Shown here: positions 1-9,273 of the stretch, in pieces
Numbering within the stretch: the first letter of the stretch is position 1
Layout: every line of letters starts with the position of its first letter
Origin: Rhodoferax sp.
GTDB lineage: Bacteria; Pseudomonadota; Gammaproteobacteria; Burkholderiales; Burkholderiaceae_C
Direction of reading: 5' to 3'
Assembly (NCBI GenBank): GCA_025351745.1
Contig: JANXVI010000279.1
Span: 1-47,661 of the forward strand
Length of the DNA stretch: 47,661 bases
Position numbers and translations under genes: made by a program
The notes under the pieces: model-generated
Told to the model about the DNA's origin: nothing
The model's database searches: none
The model's input: only the letters and a program-made list of their open reading frames with translations

Positions 1-516
1 GAAGTAGCGGGTGGACCAGGCGATGCTGCCAACACGGAACGACTCCATAACAAGCGGCGTGGTGCCCTGGCCGAGGATGAGCTCCGTGGATCGTCCGCCA
101 ATGTCGATAACGAGACGGCGTTCGTCCGACTGGGGCAGCAACTGGGCCACACCCTGGTAGATCAGGCGCGCTTCTTCGCGGCCAGAGATCACATTGATGG
201 GGAAGCCCAGTATGGTGTTGGCGCGCTGCAAAAATTCATCGCGGTTGCGGGCTTCGCGCAGTGTCTGTGTAGCGACGGCCCGCACTTCATGGGGTTTGAA
301 GCCTGCCAAGCGTTCGCCGAACCGTGCCAGACAATCCCAGCCCGCTTGCATGGCCTGCTGAGTCAATTTGCGTTCGTAGTCCAGGCCGCCGCCCTGGCGC
401 ACGGTTTCTTTCAAATACTCGGTGCGCAGGAAAACGCCATGTTCAACCCGCCCGATTTCGAGTCTAAAACTATTGGACCCCAAATCCACGGCGGCTAGGC
501 GATTTCCCATTTGCAT
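1..516 (-). CDS. ppx: Exopolyphosphatase (Ppx/GppA family), N-terminal part, cut by window edge
   Basis: The visible 172 residues are the N-terminal ASKHA-fold domain of a Ppx/GppA phosphatase, which releases phosphate from the ends of polyphosphate or hydrolyses pppGpp. Seen directly: VDLGSNSF near residue 9, ISGREEA and DIGGRSTE near residue 140, the phosphate-binding motifs of the family (the usual third G of DIGGGSTE is R here). The C-terminal part lies beyond base 1. ATG at 516 or 510 could be the start and neither has a clear Shine-Dalgarno sequence. Its place beside pst-pho genes favours the polyphosphatase role over GppA. That assignment is an inference; family membership is firm. Confidence 0.9.
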   Translation of the reverse strand, partial: MQMGNRLAAVDLGSNSFRLEIGRVEHGVFLRTEYLKETVRQGGGLDYERKLTQQAMQAGWDCLARFGERLAGFKPHEVRAVATQTLREARNRDEFLQRANTILGFPINVISGREEARLIYQGVAQLLPQSDERRLVIDIGGRSTELILGQGTTPLVMESFRVGSIAWSTRYF

Positions 517-623
517 CAGTATTGTTCAGTAAAAAATGGAGCTATCACCTGAGCATAGCACCGGCCTTGGGCCGAACCAGGGTTGCTCTGCGCCAATCCG
601 CCCGAACTTGACGAGAGCGTGGT

Positions 624-1760
624 TTAGCCGATCAGACGGCCGTCGGCCGCGATCATGCTCTGGGTGACGTAGGCCGAGCCGCGGCTTCGGGCATCGGGGG
701 CAATGCGAAAGCCGCCCAGATCTACAGTGCTACGGCGTGCGAATGCCTGCCATGCGCTAGCACGGTTGATGGGTCCCTCCAGGGTCTGCAGCACCTCGTG
801 TGTATAACGGGCTGATACATATCCGGCCAGACTCAGCGGCGTGGGGGGTTCGTCGAAGAAGCGATTGAGCGCGGCGCGATAGGCCCTGACGATCGGCAGG
901 ATGGAATTCACCATGGGCACGACCTGCGTGGCGATCATGGGTGTGAACCGCGACATACCCATTTGCTGAATACTCTGCAGATTCACATCGGACATGGCAA
1001 TGATGTAGCGCTGTGCTTCCTGCTTCTCCACACCTTGAGAGAAGCGGACCAGTTCCGGGGTTCCACCCACAAACAGCAAGACGCGCGGGCTGTCAGCATG
1101 CAGTGATTGCGCCAGATCCCGCAAATCGCCGGGCGTCGTGTACGAGACGATGGTGAGTTTGAGCGCATTGGCCGCCTGTTGCAGGTCTGCCTTGTAGGCC
1201 GAGTGCTCCGCTGCTGACCCATACACTGCGCCGACCTGGGAAATACCCATGACCGACAAGGATTTGATGGCGTGCGCAATCTGTTCCTGGCGTGACGCGA
1301 AGATGGTGAAAGTACCGAGTGACACGATGGCTTCAACATTTTGCAGCCAGGGGGCAACATGGGGCAGTTCGGGCAACTCTCGCCCGAGAATGGCGACCAA
1401 CTGGGATGCCGCTCGATCGCCGGCTGTGCCAAACACGGCAACGCATTGGGACTCGTTCTTGAGCGTATCGACGGCCGAACGCAGGCTGGCAGCCGTGCCA
1501 TCGACCTCCAGAACGAGGTGTTTGACGGCCACACCTTGCAGACCTCCGCGGCTGTTGATTTCTTGCCAGGCGGCGCGTGAACCCACCAGAAAGTCTTTGG
1601 ACACATCAATCTGGCTGGTGGAGGTATCCACGATTTGTGCTGCAGTGACGGCACGCGCACGCTTGTTGGGTTGCGCCCAAACCGGCGCGATTCCAGCCAA
1701 GGACAGGCCCGCCAGCGTACGCACAACGGCTCTGCGGCTAGGGTTATGGAGGGAGTTCAT
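624..1760 (-). CDS. Periplasmic ABC-type binding protein, branched-chain amino acid (Leu/Ile/Val) receptor type
   Basis: 378 residues. The N-terminus has SRRAVVRTLAG followed by a hydrophobic stretch ending APVWAQ, a twin-arginine-like export signal. The mature part resembles Peripla_BP_6 / LivJ-type receptors (VFGTAGDRAASQLVAIL, GAVYGSAAEHSAY, AGYVSARYTHEVL). These normally deliver a small ligand to an ABC importer or sensor, but no permease or ATPase gene is nearby, so it is an orphan here. The start at 1760 is chosen because AGGAG lies about 10 nt upstream and the signal peptide follows at once. A longer reading from 1871 would translate a 44-bp repeat. The ligand cannot be told from sequence. 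Confidence 0.8.
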   Translation of the reverse strand: MNSLHNPSRRAVVRTLAGLSLAGIAPVWAQPNKRARAVTAAQIVDTSTSQIDVSKDFLVGSRAAWQEINSRGGLQGVAVKHLVLEVDGTAASLRSAVDTLKNESQCVAVFGTAGDRAASQLVAILGRELPELPHVAPWLQNVEAIVSLGTFTIFASRQEQIAHAIKSLSVMGISQVGAVYGSAAEHSAYKADLQQAANALKLTIVSYTTPGDLRDLAQSLHADSPRVLLFVGGTPELVRFSQGVEKQEAQRYIIAMSDVNLQSIQQMGMSRFTPMIATQVVPMVNSILPIVRAYRAALNRFFDEPPTPLSLAGYVSARYTHEVLQTLEGPINRASAWQAFARRSTVDLGGFRIAPDARSRGSAYVTQSMIAADGRLIG

Positions 1761-1811
1761 GGTGTGTGGGCTCCTGAGCCAGATGAAAGGTGGCGGACGA
1801 GCGCCAACCAC

Positions 1812-1855
1812 GCTATTAAAAGAATAGCGTATTACGCAGATTCCACGAGGGCTAG
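1812..1855 (-). repeat. 44-bp dispersed element, copy 1 (intergenic)
   Basis: On the minus strand it begins CTAGCCCTCGTGGAATCTGC and ends with a GCTATT/AATAGC hairpin. The first 23 bases are identical to the copy inside dnaX (25588-25631). It lies in the untranslated leader of the binding-protein gene, 52 bp upstream of its start. Related copies are at 19023, 20931 and 25588, all exactly 44 bp. Confidence 0.85.
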
Positions 1856-1875
1856 TGGGTAATTTGATCAATGTT

Positions 1876-1896
1876 CCGGTGACTGGAAGTCACCGG
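1876..1896 (-). terminator. Strong hairpin downstream of the fasciclin gene, possible terminator
   Basis: CCGGTGACT, a GGA loop, then AGTCACCGG form a perfect 9-bp stem about 25 bp past the stop of the fasciclin lipoprotein gene. Flanking bases can extend it by 1 bp. There is no clear U tract, so it may be a weak or Rho-assisted terminator or an mRNA-stabilising hairpin. Confidence 0.45.
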
Positions 1897-1921
1897 AGAG
1901 GCGCTGAAATGGCGCGAAAGC

Positions 1922-2428
1922 TTACTTCCTGGACGGCATCATCACGGTGTCGATGGTGTGCACTACGCCATTGGTTGCGCCCAGATCGGCGACCACAACA
2001 GCGGCATTTTCAACGGTGACGAAGTCACCGGCTTTGGATAATGCCGCGTTCGCTCCGTTCAGTGTTTTAACGTCGCCGTTTTTGATATTGGCGGCCATCA
2101 GCTTGCCGGATGTGACGTGGTAGTTCAACACCTCCTTTAATTTTTCAGGGTGCTTGCTGAGGTCGGCCATGGTGGCAGCCGGAACCGCCTTGAACGCATC
2201 GTTCGTGGGTGCAAATACGGTGAAGGGGCCGCCAGACTTGAGCGTCTCGGACAAACCAGTTTGCACGGCCAGGGTGTTGAAGGTGCTCAAAGACGGATTG
2301 CTGGCAACACTGTCGGCCAAGTTGACGGGCTTGGGAGTCGTGGCGCAACCGGCAATCGCCAGCGAAATGGCAGCCATCAGGGTAGTGCGGCGCAGGATTG
2401 CGAAGGCTGCATTGGTTGTTTGGTGCAT
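1922..2428 (-). CDS. Fasciclin (FAS1) domain lipoprotein
   Basis: 168 residues. A signal peptide ends in AISLAIAGC, a lipobox with the cysteine near residue 28, so the protein is probably lipid-anchored. The rest is one FAS1 domain: the H1 motif FTVFAPTNDAF, the YHV segment (LNYHVTSGKL) and the H2 region NGVVHTIDTVMMP at the C-terminus. FAS1 domains mediate adhesion or protein contacts; the bacterial function is mostly unknown. The start at 2428 is preferred because upstream starts would place a charged segment before the signal peptide and read through the Pho boxes. A Pho-box-like repeat faces this gene at 2473-2490, so induction under phosphate limitation is inferred. Confidence 0.88.
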   Translation of the reverse strand: MHQTTNAAFAILRRTTLMAAISLAIAGCATTPKPVNLADSVASNPSLSTFNTLAVQTGLSETLKSGGPFTVFAPTNDAFKAVPAATMADLSKHPEKLKEVLNYHVTSGKLMAANIKNGDVKTLNGANAALSKAGDFVTVENAAVVVADLGATNGVVHTIDTVMMPSRK

Positions 2429-2472
2429 GGTGCGTTCCAAGGGTTGAAAACGATGTAGCGTAGGAAGATTTT

Positions 2473-2490
2473 GTGACATTGATGTGACAA
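2473..2490 (-). promoter_or_regulatory. Putative Pho box facing the fasciclin lipoprotein gene
   Basis: Read on the minus strand: TTGTCAC-ATCA-ATGTCAC, two 7-mers spaced by 4 (11-bp period), matching the PhoB consensus CTGTCAT-N4-CTGTCAT. It lies 45-62 bp upstream of the fasciclin start, with a possible -10 element (TACGCT) about 10 bp further downstream. Confidence 0.6.
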
Positions 2491-2557
2491 ATCGGTCAAG
2501 GTTTGACGTTCCGAGCGCCATCGAGCCCCAGCGCCCCGGCGTTAGAAAGCCAGCCAT

Positions 2558-2575
2558 TTGTCACATACTTGTCAC
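2558..2575 (+). promoter_or_regulatory. Pho box upstream of pstS
   Basis: TTGTCAC-ATAC-TTGTCAC, a perfect 7-bp direct repeat with an 11-bp period, 53 bp before the pstS start and followed by AT-rich TATTCT that could serve as the -10. This is the expected PhoB-binding architecture, in which the box replaces the -35. Confidence 0.8.
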
Positions 2576-2627
2576 AAAATATTCTTAAAGTCCTCCCATT
2601 CATCCAACCACCTCATAAAGGTTACCC

Positions 2628-3671
2628 ATGCGAATTGCTTTCAAATTGCCGCTTTTGTCCCTGACTCTTGCCACCACACTGGGCTTTGCCGGTGCTGCAA
2701 GCGCGCAGGAAATTACCGGGGCCGGTGCATCGTTTCCGGCTCCCATCTATTCAAAATGGGCGTCGGAGTACAACAAGGCTACCGGTGTCAAGGTGAACTA
2801 CCAGTCCATCGGGTCTGGTGGTGGCATCAAGCAAATTGACTCCAAGACTGTGGACTTCGGTGCATCGGACGCCCCACTTACTGACGAAGTTTTGAAGACC
2901 AAGGGGCAGATGCAGTTTCCCACTGTATTGGGTGGCGTCGTTCCGGTTATCAATGTGAAGGGCATTGAGCCCGGCCAGTTGAAGCTAACAGGTCAATTGC
3001 TGGGTGACATCTTTCTGGGCAAAGTTGCACGCTGGAATGATCCGGCTATCAAGGCCTTGAACCCGACACTGGCACTGCCAGACGCAGCCATCGCACAAGT
3101 TCGCCGTGCCGATGGTTCGGGAACCACATTTATCTTTACGAATTACTTAAGCAAGGTCAATGCAGAGTGGAAGTCCAAAGTAGGCGAGGGCACAGCCGTG
3201 AATTGGCCAGTAGGCGCTGGCGGCAAGGGGAATGAAGGCGTGGCTGCGTTCGTGAGCCGTTTGCCCAACTCCATGGGATACGTGGAGTACTCCTACGTCA
3301 AGCAAAACAAGTTGAACTACGCGGTCATACAAAACGCTGCTGGCAATTTTGTGAAGCCAGATGACGAAACTTTCAAGGCCGCTGCCGCAGGCGCTGACTG
3401 GACCAAATCGTTCTATCAGATTTTGACCAACCAGCCTGGGAAGGACGCATGGCCGATCTCTGGCGCCACTTTCATCCTGATGCACCTCAAGCAGGACAAG
3501 CCCGCCAATGCGACAGAAACTTTGAAATTCTTCAACTGGGCCTATACAAATGGTGCGAAGTCTGCGGCAGACTTGGACTATGTACCGATGCCGCCAGCGG
3601 TGGTCGCTGCCATTCAAAAGTCCTGGGGTGAAATCAAGGACACCGCTGGCAAGCCAGTGGCGTTCAAGTAA
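2628..3671 (+). CDS. pstS: Phosphate ABC transporter, periplasmic phosphate-binding protein PstS
   Basis: 347 residues, normal PstS length. A classical signal peptide ends near ASAQ (about residue 26). The mature protein starts with [16 protein letters not shown] and has [18 protein letters not shown] and [15 protein letters not shown], whose residues contact phosphate in known PstS structures. It captures phosphate in the periplasm and hands it to PstCA. First gene of pstSCAB-phoU-phoB-phoR, preceded by a Pho box, so PhoB control is expected. AAAGG lies just ahead of the ATG. Confidence 0.97.
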   Translation: MRIAFKLPLLSLTLATTLGFAGAASAQEITGAGASFPAPIYSKWASEYNKATGVKVNYQSIGSGGGIKQIDSKTVDFGASDAPLTDEVLKTKGQMQFPTVLGGVVPVINVKGIEPGQLKLTGQLLGDIFLGKVARWNDPAIKALNPTLALPDAAIAQVRRADGSGTTFIFTNYLSKVNAEWKSKVGEGTAVNWPVGAGGKGNEGVAAFVSRLPNSMGYVEYSYVKQNKLNYAVIQNAAGNFVKPDDETFKAAAAGADWTKSFYQILTNQPGKDAWPISGATFILMHLKQDKPANATETLKFFNWAYTNGAKSAADLDYVPMPPAVVAAIQKSWGEIKDTAGKPVAFK

Positions 3672-3718
3672 ACGATCAGAGCGTTGGGTTCAAAAGGGAT
3701 TGGTCAGGGAAAACTACC

Positions 3719-4750
3719 ATGTCAACTACACTTGCACACAGCGATTTTTCCTCCAATCCCTCCGCAACTCAGTCGGTGCGCGCAATGACCCAACCTCCCA
3801 CTGTCAAAAGGGCCCGATCCGGCCCTTGGGCTGACCTCGTGTTTGCTGTGTTAGCCAAGGGCGCGGCCTTTGTTACCCTGGGAATGCTGATCGCCATCCT
3901 GGCATCGCTGACCATCAGCGCATGGCCTGCGATCCATAAGTATGGTCTGGGCTTTTTGACCAGCACCACGTGGGACCCGGTCAAGGAAGAGTTTGGCGGC
4001 TTGGTGATGATCTACGGCACGCTGGCAACCTCATTCATCGCGCTGTTGATAGCGGTTCCGGTTAGCTTTGGCATCGCCCTATTTTTGACCGAACTTTCGC
4101 CCGCCTGGCTCAAGCGGCCGTTGGGTACAGCGATCGAGCTGCTTGCCGCGGTGCCGTCCATTGTTTACGGGATGTGGGGTTTGCTGGTGTTCGGCCCAGT
4201 GCTGGCAACTTATGTGCAGCAACCCATGCAGGCCGCCTTTTCTGGCGTGCCTTACCTGGGCGCGTTTGTGTCGGGTCCTCCAGTGGGCATCGGCATCTTG
4301 TCAGCCGGCATCATTCTGGCGATCATGATCATCCCCTTCATTGCCGCCGTGATGCGCGACGTTTTTGAGGTGACTCCCGCTTTGTTGAAAGAGTCAGCGT
4401 ACGGCCTGGGAGCGACCACCTGGGAGGTTGTCTCCAAGGTTGTATTGCCTTACACCAAGACGGGTGTGATTGGAGGGATCATGCTGGGCTTGGGCCGGGC
4501 CATTGGTGAAACCATGGCCGTGACCTTTGTTATTGGTAACTTCAACCAACTCGATTCCTTGAGCCTGTTCCAGGCGGCCAACAGCATTACTTCTGCCCTG
4601 GCCAACGAGTTTGCAGAGGCCGGCGAGGGCTTGCACCAGGCCTCGCTCATGTATTTGGGACTGGTGCTTTTCTTCATTACCTTTGTCATCTTGTCGCTCT
4701 CCAAACTACTGCTCGCTCAATTGCGTAAAAATGAGGGAGCCAAGACATGA
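3719..4750 (+). CDS. pstC: Phosphate ABC transporter permease PstC
   Basis: 343 residues with about six membrane helices and a cytoplasmic N-terminal tail of about 35 residues. The inner-membrane permease signature is visible ([29 protein letters not shown]), including the EAA-type loop that docks on PstB; this is split here only for description and lies near residues 222-250. It forms the channel with PstA. AGGGA precedes the start. A second ATG at 3785 is possible, but the first has the better ribosome site. It overlaps pstA by 4 bp (ATGA), which indicates translational coupling. Confidence 0.96.
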   Translation: MSTTLAHSDFSSNPSATQSVRAMTQPPTVKRARSGPWADLVFAVLAKGAAFVTLGMLIAILASLTISAWPAIHKYGLGFLTSTTWDPVKEEFGGLVMIYGTLATSFIALLIAVPVSFGIALFLTELSPAWLKRPLGTAIELLAAVPSIVYGMWGLLVFGPVLATYVQQPMQAAFSGVPYLGAFVSGPPVGIGILSAGIILAIMIIPFIAAVMRDVFEVTPALLKESAYGLGATTWEVVSKVVLPYTKTGVIGGIMLGLGRAIGETMAVTFVIGNFNQLDSLSLFQAANSITSALANEFAEAGEGLHQASLMYLGLVLFFITFVILSLSKLLLAQLRKNEGAKT

Positions 4751-5607
4751 GCGCGACCGCATTGCAGCGCAAGGCTGCCAAATTTGCGCACCGCAAGCGC
4801 ATCAACCAGTTGGCAACAGGGCTCGCGCTAACCGCCATGGCATTTGGATTGTTCTGGTTGTTCTGGATTTTGTGGGAAACGATCCGCCTTGGAATCGGAG
4901 GTCTGTCGGTTGCCACTTTCACCCAAATGACCCCGCCACCCAACGACGAAGGCGGTTTGGCTAATGCGATCTATGGTTCTTTTGTGATGGTGGCTCTGGC
5001 CACAGGATTGGGAACGCCAGTGGGTGTGATGGCTGGCATCTATTTGGCAGAGTTCGACTCCAAGAGCTGGCTGGCGTCCATCACCCGCTTCGTCAACGAC
5101 ATCCTCTTGTCTGCTCCATCCATTGTGATTGGACTCTTTGTCTATGCAGTGGTCGTGTCGCGCTTCAAGTCGTTCTCGGGCTATGCAGGTATTCTTGCGC
5201 TTTCTTTACTGGTGATTCCGGTGGTGATTCGCACCACCGAGAATATGCTGCAGTTGGTTCCTCCGGGTCTGCGTGAAGCGGCGTATGCACTGGGCGCTCC
5301 CAAGTGGAAAGTCATTTTGAGCATTACGCTCAAAGCGGCGCGGACCGGCGTGATTACCGGCGTACTGTTGGCGGTTGCCCGCATTGCCGGTGAGACGGCG
5401 CCCCTGCTTTTTACGGCGTTGAGCAACCAGTTCTGGACCAGCAGCTTGAGTGAACCCATGGCCAGCCTGCCGGTCACCATCTTCAAGTTTGCGATGAGTC
5501 CCTACGAAAACTGGCAGAAGTTGGCCTGGGCTGGCGTCTTCATCATCACCGCAGCGGTACTCGGCCTGAATATCCTTGCGCGGGTACTGACCCGCACCAA
5601 GACCTGA
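4747..5607 (+). CDS. pstA: Phosphate ABC transporter permease PstA
   Basis: 286 residues, six predicted membrane helices. The EAA-type coupling loop reads [15 protein letters not shown] followed by [20 protein letters not shown], diagnostic of PstA. It pairs with PstC in the inner membrane. Its start overlaps the pstC stop (ATGA), and GAGGGAG lies about 8 nt upstream inside pstC, a strong ribosome site. The 33-bp gap to pstB has no terminator. Confidence 0.96.
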   Translation: MSATALQRKAAKFAHRKRINQLATGLALTAMAFGLFWLFWILWETIRLGIGGLSVATFTQMTPPPNDEGGLANAIYGSFVMVALATGLGTPVGVMAGIYLAEFDSKSWLASITRFVNDILLSAPSIVIGLFVYAVVVSRFKSFSGYAGILALSLLVIPVVIRTTENMLQLVPPGLREAAYALGAPKWKVILSITLKAARTGVITGVLLAVARIAGETAPLLFTALSNQFWTSSLSEPMASLPVTIFKFAMSPYENWQKLAWAGVFIITAAVLGLNILARVLTRTKT

Positions 5608-5640
5608 TACCTGTTGCATCCACCCATGTGAAACACACCC

Positions 5641-6420
5641 ATGCTCAATACCAATACTGCACCCGCTAAGACCAAGATTGCCGTCAAAGACTTGAACTTT
5701 TACTACGGCAAATTCCACGCCCTCAAAGGTATCAATCTGGAAATACCCGAGAACAAGGTAACTGCATTCATCGGTCCATCCGGTTGCGGCAAGTCCACCT
5801 TGCTTCGGGTGTTTAACCGCATGTTTGAGCTTTACCCCGAACAGCGCGCAGAGGGCCAGATCATGCTGGATGGCGAGAACCTCCTGACCAGCAAAGAAGA
5901 CGTCGCACTGTTGCGCGCCAAAGTTGGTATGGTGTTCCAGAAACCCACGCCGTTCCCCATGTCCATCTTCGACAACATTGCTTTTGGCGTAAAGTTGTTT
6001 GAGTCGTTAAACACCAGCGATATGGAAGAGCGGGTTGAGTGGGCACTGCGCAAGTCGGCGTTATGGACCGAAGTCAAAGACAAGCTGCACCAGAGTGGCT
6101 CCAGTCTGTCGGGCGGACAGCAGCAGCGTCTGTGCATTGCACGCGGCATTGCCATCAAGCCTGAGGTTCTGTTATTGGATGAGCCGTGTTCGGCTCTGGA
6201 CCCCATTTCTACCGCCAAGGTTGAAGAACTGATCGTGGAACTGAAGAGCGACTACACCGTGGTCATCGTCACCCACAACATGCAGCAGGCCGCGCGCTGC
6301 AGCGACCAGACGGCCTATATGTATTTGGGCGACCTCGTGGAATTCGGCGCTACGGAGCAGATGTTTTTCAAACCCACGCGCAAAGAGACGGAAGACTACA
6401 TCACCGGTCGATTCGGTTAA
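5641..6420 (+). CDS. pstB: Phosphate ABC transporter ATP-binding protein PstB
   Basis: 259 residues, full-length PstB. Walker [10 protein letters not shown] at residues 45-53, ABC signature LSGGQQQR near 157, Walker [13 protein letters not shown] and the switch histidine in VTHNMQQA are all intact. It powers phosphate import and, with PhoU, relays transporter state to PhoR. No good Shine-Dalgarno sequence is visible before the ATG, so translation may depend on coupling with pstA. Confidence 0.98.
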   Translation: MLNTNTAPAKTKIAVKDLNFYYGKFHALKGINLEIPENKVTAFIGPSGCGKSTLLRVFNRMFELYPEQRAEGQIMLDGENLLTSKEDVALLRAKVGMVFQKPTPFPMSIFDNIAFGVKLFESLNTSDMEERVEWALRKSALWTEVKDKLHQSGSSLSGGQQQRLCIARGIAIKPEVLLLDEPCSALDPISTAKVEELIVELKSDYTVVIVTHNMQQAARCSDQTAYMYLGDLVEFGATEQMFFKPTRKETEDYITGRFG

Positions 6421-6479
6421 TTAAATGTATATGCGGGACAGATCTTCCGCTTTGTCCTCAACTGATTAGTAGGAGACTT

Positions 6480-7181
6480 ATGGCAGACAAACACTTATCC
6501 ACGCAGTTCGACAGTGAACTAACCTCTGTCTCGTCCCAGGTCATGGAACTGGGCGGATTGGTGGAATCGCAAATCCGCAGGGCTATCTATGCGTTGTCTC
6601 AGTTCAGCGTAGAGGTCGCCAACGAGGTGACCACCAACGAAGCGCGGGTCAACGCCATGGAAATCGAGATCGACCGCGATCTTTCGTCCATCATTGCGCG
6701 ACGCCAGCCCACGGCGCGCGATCTGCGCCTGCTGATTGCTATCTCCAAGACCACGGCTAATCTGGAGCGGGTTGGTGATGAAGCCGAAAAAATTGCCCGC
6801 ATGGTGCGTTCCATCATTCAAAGTGGCTCGCCCCGCGCCCTGCCATCGCTCGAGTTGCGTGTAGCTGCCGATCTGGCCTCGGGTTTGCTGAACAAGGCAT
6901 TGGATGCCTTCGCGCGACTGGACATCAATGCTGCGGTGGCCATCCTGAAAGAGGACGACCTGATTGATGCCGAGTTTGACGGCTTTGTTCGCAAGCTCAT
7001 CACCTACATGATGGAAGATCCACGCATGATCTCGCCCAGTCTGGATCTGCTTTTCCTGGCCAAGGCCATTGAGCGGATTGGTGACCATGCCAAGAACATT
7101 GCCGAGTTCATCATCTACGTCGTCAAAGGTGAAGACGTGCGCCATACCTCGATGGAAAAGATCGAGTCGGTGGTCAGATGA
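6480..7181 (+). CDS. phoU: Phosphate signalling regulator PhoU
   Basis: 233 residues. It has the two-fold repeated three-helix bundle organisation of PhoU, with the metal-ligand helices visible as ERVGDEAEKIARM in the first half and ERIGDHAKNIAEF in the second. It links Pst transporter status to PhoR and represses the Pho regulon when phosphate is ample. TAGGAG is well placed before the ATG. The last 4 bp overlap phoB (ATGA), so PhoU and PhoB are translationally coupled. Confidence 0.97.
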   Translation: MADKHLSTQFDSELTSVSSQVMELGGLVESQIRRAIYALSQFSVEVANEVTTNEARVNAMEIEIDRDLSSIIARRQPTARDLRLLIAISKTTANLERVGDEAEKIARMVRSIIQSGSPRALPSLELRVAADLASGLLNKALDAFARLDINAAVAILKEDDLIDAEFDGFVRKLITYMMEDPRMISPSLDLLFLAKAIERIGDHAKNIAEFIIYVVKGEDVRHTSMEKIESVVR

Positions 7182-7903
7182 GAAACATGCCCTCTGTTCT
7201 GGTAGTTGAAGATGAATCCGCGATTGCCGAATTGATTGCTGTCAACCTGCGGCACAACGGTTTTCGTCCTATCTGGGCCAGTGACAGCGTCACAGCCCAG
7301 CGGGATCTGGATGCGGGCCTGCCAGACCTCATTTTGTTGGACTGGATGCTGCCGGGCGAGAGCGGTCTTGTGCTGGCCAAACGCTGGCGTGCCGATCCGC
7401 GTACCCAGTCTGTTCCGCTGATCATGCTGACTGCGCGTGGCGACGAAGCAGACCGCGTAGCTGGGCTGGATGCTGGCGCCGATGATTACATTTCCAAGCC
7501 GTTTTCGACCAAAGAGTTGCTCGCACGCATTCGCGCGGTGTTGCGCCGCCGCACGCCTGTGCAGGCTGGTGAGGTGTTGACCATAAGCACCTTGGTGCTG
7601 GACCCTGCGACCCATCGCGTTTCGTTTGAAGACAAGCCGCTGAAGCTGGGCCCTACAGAATTCAAGTTGTTGCATTACCTTATGGGCCATGCCGAGCGAG
7701 TGCACAGCCGCGCCCAGTTGCTGGATAAGGTGTGGGGCGACCATGTGTACATCGAGGAACGAACCGTTGATGTACATGTCAAGCGCTTGCGCGAGGCGCT
7801 TACATCGGCTGGTGCCATGGTGGAGACGGTACGAGGTGCGGGCTATCGCTTGACCGCTACGCCAACGCCTGCAACGGTCTTCGCCGAAAAGTCTGGCGCC
7901 TAG
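7178..7903 (+). CDS. phoB: Phosphate regulon response regulator PhoB
   Basis: 241 residues: receiver domain (acidic pocket ED at 11-12, phospho-acceptor D55 in LILLDWMLPG, conserved K in ISKPF) followed by an OmpR/PhoB winged-helix DNA-binding domain with GPTEFKLLHYLM and RTVDVHVKRLREAL. It binds Pho boxes such as those at 2473 and 2558. The start overlaps the phoU stop; a second in-frame ATG three codons on is an alternative. 23 bp separate it from phoR. Confidence 0.97.
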   Translation: MRNMPSVLVVEDESAIAELIAVNLRHNGFRPIWASDSVTAQRDLDAGLPDLILLDWMLPGESGLVLAKRWRADPRTQSVPLIMLTARGDEADRVAGLDAGADDYISKPFSTKELLARIRAVLRRRTPVQAGEVLTISTLVLDPATHRVSFEDKPLKLGPTEFKLLHYLMGHAERVHSRAQLLDKVWGDHVYIEERTVDVHVKRLREALTSAGAMVETVRGAGYRLTATPTPATVFAEKSGA

Positions 7904-7926
7904 GCTGCTGCAATTTTAGGTATCGA

Positions 7927-9273
7927 ATGTACTGGCGGCTGCTCTCACTGGTGTTGTGCCAAGCGGGCGTAGCCGGCATCGGCTGGTTGATCGCGCCAAA
8001 GGGTGAGGAATGGCAAATTACCTTGGCGATGACCTTGCTCGGTGGTTATCTATGGTTTGTTTTGGATAGCCTGCGGGGTATGCGGCTACTGCGTTGGTTG
8101 CGTTCGGGCGCCGCTGACGACCTGTCGTTAGGCAACGGGCTATGGGGCGAGGCCTATGACCGAATCCGCCGCATGCTGCGGGACAGTAGTCGCTTGACCG
8201 TGGACAGCGATAGCCGTCTCAAGGATTTTCTTGCTGCTTTGCAGGCATCCCCCAACGGCGTGGTGCTACTCGATTCCGACACGCGCATCGAATGGTTCAA
8301 CCAAACGGCGGCTGACCATTTCGGCTTTGATGTGCGGCGTGACTTGCTGCAGCATTTTGGCAATTTGGTGCGTGATCCTGGTTTCGCTGCTTACCTGTTT
8401 GCGCACAATTTTTTGAATGACGTCACCATGCCCGGGCGAGAGAATAGCAGTTCCAAACCCGTAACCTTGTCCGTCCAACTGCATCCCTATGGCGACGGAC
8501 GTTTGCTACTGCTATCGCGTGACATCACAGCGGTTGAACAGGCAGAGGCCATGCGCCGCGATTTTGTCGCCAATGTCTCTCATGAAATCCGTACACCGTT
8601 GACGGTGCTGGCAGGATTTGTGGAGACGCTGCAAACCCTTTCTCTGGATGACCAAGAGCGCCACCGATACCTGGGTTTGATGTCGCAACAAGCCACGCGT
8701 ATGCAAACGCTTGTCAGTGACCTATTGACGCTTTCACGCTTGGAAGGTAGTCCTCTGCCGTCTGTGCACGAATGGATTTCTGTCGATCTCTTGATGCAGC
8801 AATGCGAACAGGACGCACGAGAGCTCTCCCATTTGTTGTGGACCCAGTCGCACGATCTGCGTTTTGAACGCGTGGCGGGTTGGGAGATTGCGGGCTCCGC
8901 ACTGGAGCTGCACAGCGCCATTTCGAATCTCATTGGCAACGCGATCCGTTACACGCCTGTCCAGAGGCGCATAGATGTCGGCTTTAAATCATTGCCAGAT
9001 GGCGGCATGGTTTTCTATGTCAAGGACCAGGGCCCTGGTATTGCGCAGGAACATATTCCACGTTTGACCGAAAGGTTCTATCGGGTGGACCGAAGTCGCT
9101 CACGGGAAACTGGTGGCACAGGTCTGGGTTTGGCCATCGTCAAGCACGTAGCACAGCGCCACGGGACCGAGCTGACGATCGACAGCTTTGCGGGGAAAGG
9201 CTCTACTTTTTCTCTGACATTTCCCCCGCATCGGGTTCGCTCAGTGGCGGAAATGTCGAATATTCACGGATAG
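7927..9273 (+). CDS. phoR: Phosphate regulon sensor histidine kinase PhoR
   Basis: 448 residues. Two N-terminal membrane helices with almost no periplasmic loop, a PAS domain (about 95-190), HisKA with H219 in SHEIRTPLTVL, then the HATPase domain with N box (SNLIGNAIRYTP), G1 (DQGPGIA) and G2 (GGTGLGLAIV). The short periplasmic part fits PhoR, which senses via PstSCAB/PhoU and not by binding phosphate directly. The 3' end overlaps the convergent glycosyltransferase gene by 71 bp. The conserved kinase core ends near FSLTFPP, so the overlap covers the last kinase strand and tail. Confidence 0.96.
   Translation: MYWRLLSLVLCQAGVAGIGWLIAPKGEEWQITLAMTLLGGYLWFVLDSLRGMRLLRWLRSGAADDLSLGNGLWGEAYDRIRRMLRDSSRLTVDSDSRLKDFLAALQASPNGVVLLDSDTRIEWFNQTAADHFGFDVRRDLLQHFGNLVRDPGFAAYLFAHNFLNDVTMPGRENSSSKPVTLSVQLHPYGDGRLLLLSRDITAVEQAEAMRRDFVANVSHEIRTPLTVLAGFVETLQTLSLDDQERHRYLGLMSQQATRMQTLVSDLLTLSRLEGSPLPSVHEWISVDLLMQQCEQDARELSHLLWTQSHDLRFERVAGWEIAGSALELHSAISNLIGNAIRYTPVQRRIDVGFKSLPDGGMVFYVKDQGPGIAQEHIPRLTERFYRVDRSRSRETGGTGLGLAIVKHVAQRHGTELTIDSFAGKGSTFSLTFPPHRVRSVAEMSNIHG

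Noticed and set aside
1761..1871. N-terminal extension of the binding protein to 1871
   Set aside because: It would translate the 44-bp repeat and put about 37 residues before the signal peptide; ATG 1760 has AGGAG upstream.
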